Of a stretch of DNA of 64,000 bases, positions 53,726-62,763 are shown in pieces; position 1 is the stretch's first letter, and the number at the start of each line of letters is the position of its first letter. The DNA lies in contig CP136069.1 in assembly GCA_032622095.1 (NCBI GenBank), positions 81,862,958-81,926,957 of the forward strand. The letters are read 5' to 3'. Source of the DNA: Siphonodentalium dalli. Its lineage: Eukaryota; Mollusca; Scaphopoda; Gadilida; Siphonodentaliidae. The translations under genes and the position numbers were made by a program. The notes beneath the pieces were generated by a model, which worked only from the letters and a program-made list of their open reading frames with translations, was not told the origin of the DNA and made no database searches.

Positions 53726-54075
53726 ATCACTTGCTCACTTGCTCACCTCTTGCTCATTTGCTCATTTGTATTGCTCATTTTCTTGCTCATTTTCTTGCTC
53801 ATTTTCTTGCTCATTTGCTCATTTTTTTGCTCATTTGCTCATTTTTTTGCTCATTTGCTCATTTTTATTGCTCATTTGCTCATTTTCTTGCTCATTTGCT
53901 CATTTTCTTGCTCATTTGCTCATTTTCTTGCTCATTTTTTTGCTCATTTGCTCATTTTTTTGCTCATTTTCTTGCTCATTTGCTCATTTTCTTGCTCATT
54001 TGCTCATTTTTATGCTCATTTGCTCATTTTATTGCTCATTTGCTCATTTTCTTGCTCATTTGCTCATTTTCTCAC
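53726..54075. repeat. TTGCTCATTTGCTCATTTTC tandem array, right arm
   Basis: Mirror of the left array, with fewer units. All three + strand frames are open; interpreted as simple repeat. Confidence 0.85.
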
Positions 54076-54235
54076 CCCCTTTGAATATACATTGGGTGAT
54101 ATTCTGTGTCATTGTTAATTGATTGGTGCATACTCAATCAAGATATCAACGAAACGCATTATTGACATCGATAACTATCATGGTGCATTTGGCATTCATG
54201 GCCAGACAAATTTAATTCATGGATTTTAGAGTCTG

Positions 54236-54706
54236 ATGTCGCCAGATATCAAAATTATTAAGAGTAAGTTGTACACGAGAACAATTACAATCATGGATAA
54301 TAGAACAGGTACCTTGACGAATACGTTTCAAACAGAACGTGGTCGTCTAGATATGAATCTCCTTAAATGGATAGGAATTACTATTATGGTAATCACTGTG
54401 TCACTACCATTTATTTTAGTTCCAAAGAAGATACCGCGTGAGTCGGTTGACTATGAATTACTTCATACTAATATGTCACACCCCAATGATTACGAACAAC
54501 ACCCGTATGTTTTCGTGAAAAAGTGGACAATACGATCAAACATTACTGTTACATTATGTAATAATCAAGGACACATTTATACAGACATTAGGCGAGTTGT
54601 GAATAACACTCCGACGATTATAGGTATTCCGTTAAATTTGAACCAGTGGTCAATCTTCAAGCATATATTCAGTGATATCAATAAAAGTATAAGAGAAGAA
54701 GAATAA
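54236..54706 (+). CDS. Single-pass membrane protein, 156 aa, right arm
   Basis: The right-arm copy has the same helix (residues about 44-64) and C-terminal domain as 50363-50833, with Ile for Asn near residue 8, Asp for His near residue 39 and Pro for Thr near residue 68. Both frames are intact. See the left-arm entry for function. Confidence 0.6.
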   Translation: MSPDIKIIKSKLYTRTITIMDNRTGTLTNTFQTERGRLDMNLLKWIGITIMVITVSLPFILVPKKIPRESVDYELLHTNMSHPNDYEQHPYVFVKKWTIRSNITVTLCNNQGHIYTDIRRVVNNTPTIIGIPLNLNQWSIFKHIFSDINKSIREEE

Positions 54707-54815
54707 TGATTCTCTTTGAATTGTTTTTTTTTTAGAAACTATAGTCATATGGATAATTATTATCTGTACCTGACTAGCGACGATTCGATTAATAAATATC
54801 CAGATAATCGATTTT

Positions 54816-54823
54816 TATAAGAG
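54816..54823 (+). promoter_or_regulatory. TATAAGAG element upstream of the 107-aa gene, right arm
   Basis: The octamer lies 65 bp upstream of the ATG at 54888. Confidence 0.5.
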
Positions 54824-54887
54824 GCGATAAACTTTCTAAAATAAAATGCAGAAAAAAGAGTGACTTGTACGCTACATTTGAAGAAAC

Positions 54888-55211
54888 ATGTCGATCCCGT
54901 ATATTCCAGTAGATATTGAAACGTGGAGAAAACATTTCAGAGACATGCTTGATGGGAAGTTAACGCCAGATAATAAGGGTCGATACTTTATTGACAGAAC
55001 TAAAAATAGTGATAGTGAAGAAGACGTTCTAAAACCACATATTAACGTAGTGACGCCCATCGCTCAAGCGATTGAAATGGCTAAGGCCGAAGTTGCAGCA
55101 AATAAGTTGACAAACACACGTAAAGCGTCCAAACAAACCAACAAGAGAGTGTTAGCTGGAGGTTTGTCTAATAATAAGAAGAAAATGAAAAGAAAAGTGT
55201 CATACGATTAG
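54888..55211 (+). CDS. Small basic protein, 107 aa, right arm
   Basis: The protein is identical to the left-arm copy: N-terminal W..HF.DM motif, central VVTPIAQAIEMAKAE and lysine-rich tail. It heads a tight cluster: 4 bases to the next start (55216), which overlaps the zinc-finger start at 55400. TATAAGAG upstream suggests its own promoter. Confidence 0.6.
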   Translation: MSIPYIPVDIETWRKHFRDMLDGKLTPDNKGRYFIDRTKNSDSEEDVLKPHINVVTPIAQAIEMAKAEVAANKLTNTRKASKQTNKRVLAGGLSNNKKKMKRKVSYD

Positions 55212-55215
55212 CCAA

Positions 55216-55461
55216 ATGATAAATGAATACATAGAGTACCATACTGATAAATTGGCATTAATTGAATCACCGGCGGTCAAAGATCTATACCCTAGACCCG
55301 TGACGAACGTACTCTTAACGCGACGGTTGTATGCCACACCATATTCTCTCTTTTTATCGCTACTTATAAGAGTGATCGTTCTTCCAATAATTCGCGATAA
55401 TGCACAGGTGTCATTTATGCGGAAATATTTTATCGACGAACTACAATCTACAAAGACATAA
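55216..55461 (+). CDS. 81-aa ORF, right arm
   Basis: Mirror of 49608-49853, starting MINEYIEYHTDKLALIESPA, with one hydrophobic segment. It overlaps the zinc-finger gene in a different frame. Function unknown. Confidence 0.5.
   Translation: MINEYIEYHTDKLALIESPAVKDLYPRPVTNVLLTRRLYATPYSLFLSLLIRVIVLPIIRDNAQVSFMRKYFIDELQSTKT
55365..55372 (+). promoter_or_regulatory. TATAAGAG element upstream of zinc-finger gene, right arm
   Basis: About 28 bp upstream of the zinc-finger ATG at 55400, inside the 81-aa frame. Confidence 0.5.
55381..55414 (+). promoter_or_regulatory. 34-bp start motif at the zinc-finger ATG, right arm
   Basis: Contains AATAATTCGCGATAATGCAC across the ATG. The outer copy is at 56492-56525. 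Confidence 0.5.
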
Positions 55462-55975
55462 ACAGATTAAACATGGAGTTATGTCCGAGACAAAAACAGA
55501 TTTCTTCGGAGAAGATACCGATGACCTAGAATCTGATATCGTTCCCCGTTCATCTTCAACTGAATCTAGAACCGCTTCGTCAGATTCAGAAGATGATAAT
55601 TTCGTCGGTAGTAGAACGGTATTCGGTCTTAAGAAAGCTGCGCGATGTGTCAACGAGATGGACACATTCAAAAGTATGATGAAACGCATCACCAATGATG
55701 CGAAAGGAGAAGAGAGCATGTCGGGAGATGAGAGCATGTCGGGAAAAGAGGCTACCATCGACACAGAGTTTGCTCTCTTTCTCAAAAGTTATAGACGATT
55801 AATAGAATACCAGTATCGATTGAAAACATCACCCATACATAACATGATCATGAAGAAAATGGTCAAACTGACCAAACACGGATATAATAATGAATGGGCT
55901 GCAGATGAAGCGATGAGAAAATTCAAGAAACTCTTAGAAATAACTCTAACGGTCGAAGATTCAGACAATGATTAA
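55400..55975 (+). CDS. C2H2 zinc-finger protein, right-arm copy (intact)
   Basis: This 191-aa protein has a C2H2 finger (C4, C7, H20, H25), an acidic serine-rich linker and a helical domain ending ITLTVEDSDND. The loop paralog ends similarly (TVEDSAND), so this copy keeps the ancestral C-terminus and the left-arm copy is the frameshifted one. AATAAA follows at 55981-55986. It differs from the left copy at a few positions (e.g. PRSSS vs PRTSS, NFVGS vs NFGGS). Probably a nucleic-acid-binding regulator of the element, by inference from the finger. Confidence 0.7.
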   Translation: MHRCHLCGNILSTNYNLQRHKQIKHGVMSETKTDFFGEDTDDLESDIVPRSSSTESRTASSDSEDDNFVGSRTVFGLKKAARCVNEMDTFKSMMKRITNDAKGEESMSGDESMSGKEATIDTEFALFLKSYRRLIEYQYRLKTSPIHNMIMKKMVKLTKHGYNNEWAADEAMRKFKKLLEITLTVEDSDND

Positions 55976-55980
55976 ATTTC

Positions 55981-55986
55981 AATAAA
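55981..55986 (+). terminator. AATAAA polyadenylation signal, right arm
   Basis: Directly follows the zinc-finger stop codon. 55987-56490 beyond it holds no gene, only the small acattgt...acaatgt hairpin seen in the left arm. Confidence 0.55.
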
Positions 55987-56491
55987 CTTCATCAACATGT
56001 TATTCTCGTCTTCGTTATATATCTATAAGTGGGGAGGGGAGATATGGTGTAACATATATTCGATAACGCGCTTTATTATTTACGTACAAGGCCATACTTC
56101 TCAATAGCCCTTGTTTCTCTTGACTATAACAACAACACCAAAGTAACTTCTATTATTGAGTGTCTCATGACCTGTACGTATTATGTATGCATATTTTTTG
56201 GATAACTAATTATCGCGTTAATGCTAACAATGACACAGTTTATCAACCTTACGTGATAATAACCGGTTAAACAACAATAACTTAATTGAACGAGTCGGAC
56301 CACATATAGCTGTCAACGGGATATAATAGCAGTGTGACCCTTTTCGACATTGTTACCCCCCACAATGTCGCGTGTGATTATGTGTACATACTTGAAAATT
56401 TGTTACATCGAATATGTCAGTTCATTCTGGGGTTGTAATTTCGCATTAACCCTCGTCGTCCGCTCGTGATTCAACATAGTACATCTCAATA

Positions 56492-56525
56492 CTTCCAATA
56501 ATTCGCGATAATGCACACCTGTCAT
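56492..56525 (+). promoter_or_regulatory. 34-bp repeated start motif, outer copy, right arm
   Basis: It matches 55381-55414 except GG to CC. It is followed by a short frame starting MHTCH, like a decayed duplicate of the zinc-finger start (MHRCH). Confidence 0.5.
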
Positions 56526-56598
56526 ATACTCAATAACTTCATCGGGATAGAGAAGTAAAGAATAAACGCTCTTTATTATTCATGTAAGAGTAATGGTG

Positions 56599-56790
56599 TC
56601 AAATTATTTCAGGTATGACAATTATATGATGCATGGGTTGTGTCTGATTGATAAACACTGGAATGTATGCATTCATACCGATGGTCACAATGTCCAAAAT
56701 TACAGCGACTCGGACCTGTCCATACACATATAATTGGTATAAAGCTATTTCATGAAAAATATTTAAAATTTGGTTGAACAAAAATAACAA
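56599..56790 (-). CDS. Opposite-strand ORF, right arm (63 codons)
   Basis: The peptide is identical to that of 48278-48469, converging on the zinc-finger gene, with AATAAA (56572-56577) after the stop. It lacks an initial ATG. Conservation between arms is expected from recent duplication and does not by itself prove coding. Confidence 0.35.
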   Translation of the reverse strand: MLFLFNQILNIFHEIALYQLYVYGQVRVAVILDIVTIGMNAYIPVFINQTQPMHHIIVIPEII

Positions 56791-57011
56791 AAGATATTAC
56801 ACTCAAATAATTTAAAAAAATTTAATACCGAGATTATCCGAAACCGAAAACTCATTATAAAATTTTGAGATTAAAACTTTTTTTTGTTGAAAATTTTGAT
56901 AAACAAAATTTGGGTTTTGAATTTGTTTTTTTGGGAATATTTTAGTACAAACAATTTTAGACCCAAAAATTCTATTTTTAGATGTGAGGCTAACGAGCCA
57001 CACATACTACT

Positions 57012-57017
57012 AATATA
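57012..57017. repeat. Right target-site duplication AATATA
   Basis: Matches 48051-48056. Confidence 0.85.
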
Positions 57018-57605
57018 TATTAGACTAGCTGTGGAACCGACTTCGTCCGGGCTGTTTCCCCTCTGCTTTCCGGCCAAATGCGCGATTTGACCTTGAATTG
57101 ACCATTTTGAAGGTCAAGGTCAGGTCGGGGTAACGATTTGACCCGTCCAAAACACTCCCCGGACAAAAGTTCCCGACAAAAGTACCCGTCGAAATCTGTC
57201 CGGTTTCACCCGATTTGACCTTGTATTGACAATTTTGAAGGTCAAGGTCAGGTCGGGATCACGATTTGACCCGTCCAAAACATTCCCTGGACAAAAGTAC
57301 CCCTAGGTATCAAATTTCGTCGAAATCCGTCCGTTTTACCAGATTTGACCTTGAACTGACAATTTTGAAGTCACGATTTGACCCGTCCAAAACACTCCCC
57401 AGACAAAAGTGGCCATATGTATCAAATTTCGTCGCAATCCGTCCGTTCTACCCGATTTGACCTTGAACTGACCATGTTGAAGGTCAAGGTCAGGTCGGGG
57501 TCACGATGTGACCCCTCCAAAACACAAAAGTAACACTAGGTATCAAATTTCGTCAAAATTCGTCTGGCAGTTTTCCCGGCCATAGCTAGCACACACACAC
57601 ACCCA
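57018..57605. mobile_element. Dispersed repeat, 'GACTTCGTCCGGGCT' type, right of the palindrome
   Basis: It starts ctagctgtggaaccgacttc at about 57026 and has about four units with 'gaccattttgaaggtcaagg' and 'caaatttcgtcgaaatccgt'. It ends with 'ttttcccggccatagctagc' and a CA tail. It continues the tandem arrangement interrupted by the palindrome. 57606-57805 shows nothing recognised. Confidence 0.8.
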
Positions 57606-57805
57606 CACATCGGGGACACAAGCTGCAAACCTACAATCGGGGACACCCTTAATTTTAATAGCAGAGCTCCCAATTTTTTAGAGTTATGTCCCATATACCA
57701 CATAAACATTATGAGCGACAGCAAGCATCTGTATACCAGACATGTCTGAAAATAGAATTCGGGGTTTGTTATGTACTAATAGGGGACACCGTGGATACAC
57801 CTGTG

Positions 57806-59165
57806 TTTTCCCGAGTGTGCGAAAGGCGGACACACACCGGGGTAAGATATTTGATGATAGGGGACACGAGTATACACAATATGTGTTTTCAAAATGCGGA
57901 CATTAAATTTCCCCCCTGTGTTTTCAGAATACGGACATTAAAGTATTAAAGTGTGAGTAATGGGGGGGACACACATCGGGATCATACACATGATGATTGG
58001 GGACAGGAAAACACACACCCTGTGTGTCTCCAAATGCTGACATTTGATTTGTTTCCCATGTGTTTTCAAAATACTAAAATTCTAACCTCACAAAGAGACC
58101 AAGGGGGACACCACCAACAAAGGAGTCAGTCTAAAAATAACATTCATGTTTCTAAAAAATAGATTGTGTTAACCCGATACGTTATGAGACCATATTCATG
58201 AATAAAGAATGCAGCTATAATAAATAATCGGAAATGGTTCTATATACACCAAACTGTATAATAAGTTTGTATATATTCGGGAAAACTTATAGATCCCGAG
58301 ACTATATAGCTGTTGAAAACAGGGGAACTGAGTCTTTATGAGTTGTTGCCGCATATCGAACGACCGACCGAATTCAGTATAGATCGTGATATGGAGATAA
58401 ATACAGTAACTGCATGTCATCGATCATGATGCACGTGGAGTCCGGGACGAGAGTACAACATCCACATTGAAGGGATATATTATTTTTTTCCCCGAGTGTG
58501 AGAAAGGTGGACACACACCGGGGTCAGATATTTGATGATAGGGGACACGAGTATACACAATCTGTGTTTTCAAAATGCGGACATTAAATTTTTTCCCTGT
58601 GTTTTCAGAATACGGACATTAAAGTATTAAAGTGTGAGTAATGGGGGACACACATCGGGATCAGACATATGATGATTGGGGACAGGAAAACACACACTCT
58701 GTGTGTCTCCAAATGCTGACATTTGATTTTTTTCCCATGTGTTTTCAAAATACTAAAATTCTAACCTCACAAAGAGACCAAGGGGGACACCACCAACAAA
58801 GGAGTCTGTCTAAAAATAACATTCATGTTTCTAAAAAATAGATTGTGTTAACCCGATACTTTATGAGACCATATTCATGAATAAAGAATGCAGCTATAAT
58901 AAATAATCGGAAATGGTTCTATATACACCAAACTGTATAATAAGTTTGTATATATTCGGGAAAACTTATAGATCCCGAGACTATGCTGTTGAAAACAGGG
59001 GAACTGAGTCTTTATGAGTTGCTGCCGCATATCGAACGACCGTCCGAATTCAGTATAGATCGTGATATGGAGATAAATACAGTAACTGCATGTCATCGAT
59101 CATGATGCACGTGGAGTCCGGGACGAGAGGACAACATCCACATTGAAGGGATATATTACTAGAAA
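57806..59165. repeat. Direct duplication, two units of about 680 bp
   Basis: Unit 1 (about 57809-58490) and unit 2 (about 58490-59165) share 'cccgagtgtg.gaaagg.ggacacacaccggggt', 'gatgataggggacacgagta', 'gaccaagggggacaccacca' and 'ggagtccgggacgagag.aca'. They differ by scattered substitutions and small indels. ORFs found in both are not preserved under visible constraint. No gene recognised. Confidence 0.85.
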
Positions 59166-60514
59166 TTTCAGATTAATAGTGTTGCCTGAAATAGCCCATG
59201 CAAGCTAAAACTATTCAAAAGACTTAAAATTGTTCAAAATTTGGAAAACAACGCTTCAAATAATACGATTCACAGCGGGTTTGCCATTTCGCCAAATTGT
59301 AAAAGGTGCATTCACATTTATCTGTGCATATACTCTTGTAGCATGGAATCCCTTGTACCAGGGAATCCCTATGGGAAGTTGTTCCACTGGTGATACAAAA
59401 CGTCCTATCTTAAATTAGTTTATTTATCTGTGATACGTCCAGCTTTAATTTGTAGGAAGCGTTTATGCTAGACGTTTACAACTTAATTTTATCAGTTGTA
59501 AAGTTGTGACATTAATGCTTCTTGCAAATGCAATTTTGATTCATCAACGATAATTTTACCTATATTTAATATTGAGTATTGTATCTCGCGTACGTCTATG
59601 TCCTTGGTGATCGAATTCAGGTGGTTATTGTGAAATTTTGAAATAAATTATGTGTCTTGAACCTATAGATAATCAGGGACAACACGAATAAATCAGTCTA
59701 AAAATAACTTCACTGTTACTAAAGATAGATTGTGTGAACTCGATGTGAGAGAAATCTCCCCTAAACGGGGGGGGGGGGGGCACAATCTTGCAGATAATGA
59801 CTGTATTATCTAAACAGCATTTCTGTTTGCACATCTTGATAGTTGCACGAAACATAGTGTTTGGTTAATTAACAGCATAATATACACAGACAGGTATATT
59901 AAGAAAGCCAAGAAATGAACAAAATGCAGAAATATATCAATGAAAATAGAAAAGGTGTCTAGTTAAACGCAATTCCCGTTAATGAAACTCGAGCTATCAT
60001 GCGCATGCATGTACTGTTTCAGAAACCAGATAGACCGCGTTTCCATGGCCTCGCATTTTAATACACTGATAAAAAATCACTCTAAATCACACATTCGGGT
60101 TTCTACAACCTCCACCCGCTTCGCGAATTACGTAAATCATTGCCCCCCCCCCCTGATTACTATATATATATTAATTAATTAATAAATTAGTTTAGAGTGT
60201 GATGGTATATGGCAAAAATTGCATAAATTAGGCTTTTATATAGACCCCATAAAATCGTCCCAAGTTCGTGAGTCAGAAAACTATTTGGGTTAATTTATCT
60301 AATTTTTCTTAATTAATTTGGCAATATCTGGTGATATAGAGGCATATCACATATGGGGTCCTAGACTTCACAAACGTAATAATTTAGGGTACTGTAAGTA
60401 CATAAATAATCTGGGTAAGCACAGAACGGAGTAAATAATATACCCTCGAACACTGACTGAAGGCGAACTTATGTTGGAGAATGAGAATAACAATAAATGA
60501 ATAAAGCAATATAG
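59166..60514. other. Intergenic, no gene seen
   Basis: AT-rich, with a G run near 59768 and a C run near 60143. Nothing recognised. Confidence 0.45.
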
Positions 60515-60690
60515 CATCACCAAATTCACCCTCTGGCGACCTCATTCTGTACATACATTGATCAAATATGTTCAGACTGAGCTCCTCAGAGAGTGAATTT
60601 GGTTATGCTAGCCTGCTATGCGGGGTGGAATCAATAAATTAACCCTATGGGCATACCTTATTCTGCAAATATTGGGCACCTTATTTACAG
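60515..60690. mobile_element. Diverged GAATGAGGTC-type hairpins
   Basis: It has the right arm of one hairpin (agcatcaccaaattcaccct..cctcattctgt) and a second diverged hairpin (gagtgaattt..gctagcctgc..caataaattaaccctatggg). Tips are lost. 60691-61065 has no recognised content. Confidence 0.65.
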
Positions 60691-61068
60691 GATTGGCTGT
60701 AGCCTGATTTGTCCTCAATCTGTTTCATCTGGTAAATTTATGCCTTGATTTCACACGTTCGCTGCCGCTAAATGTTTCTGTCGTCACTGCCACTATGAGA
60801 GTATGAGTATGAGTTAACACGTAGTAGTGTCCATGCCAATTATCCCAACATAGAAATCGATAGTGGCAATGACCCACCTATCCGAACGTTGCAGGCTATC
60901 ATGCTAGCTGGGGGGTTGTATATGATATAACCCGTTGGCTTGAGGTACAACTCATTAAAGCCCCAGAACCTATTCGTGACATTAAATATTTTTGATTTAA
61001 AAGTATGTGGTTTTGTGTGTAAAAATATGTGGGAAGACTATTATTATCCTATATAAGTGGTGTTGTGG

Positions 61069-61164
61069 GCGGGGAAATCTCACCCGAGCGGCAAGATATT
61101 TGAGCCAGACACATGGCTTGCCGAGTGTCTGGCTCAAATATCATACCCGAAGGTGAGATTTCAC
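61069..61164. repeat. Hairpin of about 96 bp
   Basis: Arms gaaatctcacccgagcggca..atatttgagccagacac and complement, joined by atggcttgccga. The second duplication unit keeps only the right arm (from about 62765). Confidence 0.8.
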
Positions 61165-62372
61165 CGCACCACACCATCCACCCATCCACAATTATTGTTC
61201 TCCCTCTACATGATAATTACCGCCATTAATTACAGAATCTGACAAAATATTGATCGAATATATATGTATTCCCCGTGTGAAAGTACTCTATATATCATAC
61301 ATACATACATGTAGTTTGTGGAACATTGCCAGAAGAAAACACCGAAGCGATAAGAAAACAGCGCTTAGGGCTCACTCCTCCATGACAGTCTGTGATCAAA
61401 CAACACGCGGTATATCGAGGTCAATTGTTTTGTATCGCATGCGGAGTGAAATTGACAAGACGAATCTCATTCGAATGATGTGTGTAATATTTATAATGGA
61501 ACATTTAATTTGTTATTTAATGCTTTTGATGCATAATTTCATACTTAAAATGCTCAAGCGAGACAATTATAATTAAGTCATGCGCTCATGTGGTATACCT
61601 TACTCGTATTTAAATTGGCGCAGTACTAGAATTCGCGCACACCCTTGGCGCGCGAATTGAAATACGTCGCGCATTTTAATCCGTTTTCAAGGCTATATAT
61701 GTTCACCAATAAATGTGTAGTATGGTGAATGCGTAGGTTATATGTAATCATATGTTGATTACATGACTTACTTATGAAGATAATGTGTCACTGATCTATG
61801 AATGAGGTCGCCAGAGGTTGAATTTACTGATGCCATCTCAGATAGTGGGCTAGTCTCACGAAACTCACCTTCTGGGGACCTCATTCAGCCATTGAACACT
61901 ATAATCAGAATGAGGTCCACAGAGGCTGAATTTAGTGAGGCTAGCCAGCTAAACGCATCACGAAATTCATCCTCTGGGGACCTAATTCTATTCATACATT
62001 GGAACACTATAATCAGAATGAGGCACCTATAGGGTGAATTTAGTGAGGCTAGCCACTAGCCAGATATGCGGCGTAGCAAACTAAATTCACCCTCTGGGGA
62101 CATAATTCTGAAAATGTCAGGCACCTTATTTTGTGGTCTGATTAGGTACAACCACCAATTAGAAAAGGTGTAGTTTGAAATTATATAGATAGCTCATACA
62201 TTTGTTCATCCCATTAACTATCCCTTATATAACTGTTTTAAGATGAATCTAAAACAAAAACTGGTTTTGGTTAGAGACTAAAAATATGGCATAGGTTCTC
62301 GGCAGGCCACAAAATAAGTTTGATGATCGCATTTGATGTATCGTGGTGTTAATTAGAGGTCGACATTATTTA
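61112..62372. repeat. Direct duplication, unit 1
   Basis: From 'tggcttgccgagtgtctggc' to 'gtatcgtggtgttaattaga'. Recurs at 62764-64000. It contains a 64-codon ATG frame, three tandem GAATGAGG hairpins (61800-62110) and a noncoding remainder. 62373-62763 between the units shows nothing recognised. Confidence 0.85.
61800..62112. mobile_element. Three tandem hairpins related to GAATGAGGTC family
   Basis: Hairpins at about 61800-61888, 61905-61990 and 62017-62112 are separated by 'cattg(g)aacactataatca'. The arm 'gaatttagtgaggctagcca' and complement 'aaattcaccctctggggac' identify the family. The three-in-a-row layout differs from the two-hairpin elements elsewhere. Confidence 0.75.
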
Positions 62373-62763
62373 TGTTTATATTGTTTGTGTCCCTTTAAGG
62401 TACTTTGCATTGTGTGTTTCAGCACTGATTACGACTGGGGACACCATTTTCTAAAAATAGAAACACACTGTTTAACGACTGGGGACGTTCTCGTCAGCCT
62501 GAATTTTTCATATTTAAGGTTCTTGGATAATTGACTGTCATTTCTGGCAACAATTTATGCGCCCAAATATTTCTGTTCGGCTTGGAGCACCATTATCCGT
62601 CCTACTTAAATTTACCTCAAATTTTGTCAATAATTTAATATCTTACAATATACCAATTTAATTATCGGCAAGGTCAGGATAATTGTCTTTTTGGATAGCG
62701 ATAGATACCCTCTTTCCGAAACTATAACATGTTCTGGTGTATATTCCACCATTTTTAGGCCAG

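Larger units (their letters stand above)
48057..57011. mobile_element. Palindromic Polinton/Maverick-like element, 8,955 bp
   Basis: Two near-identical inverted arms (48057-51908 and 53205-57011) flank a loop of about 1.3 kb. Termini are AGTAGTATGTGTGGCTCGTT and its complement, and the target duplication is 6 bp (AATATA). AG..CT ends plus 6-bp duplication are established Polinton/Maverick features. Each arm carries the same small genes reading outward: a membrane protein, a small basic protein, an 81-aa protein and a zinc-finger protein. There are no introns, and TATA-like and AATAAA signals are compact, as in DNA viruses. PolB, integrase, ATPase, protease and capsid genes are not seen, so it must be non-autonomous. 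Arms differ by few substitutions, mostly in homopolymers and the tandem array. A foldback replication product of a protein-primed linear genome is one possible origin (inference). Confidence 0.8.
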
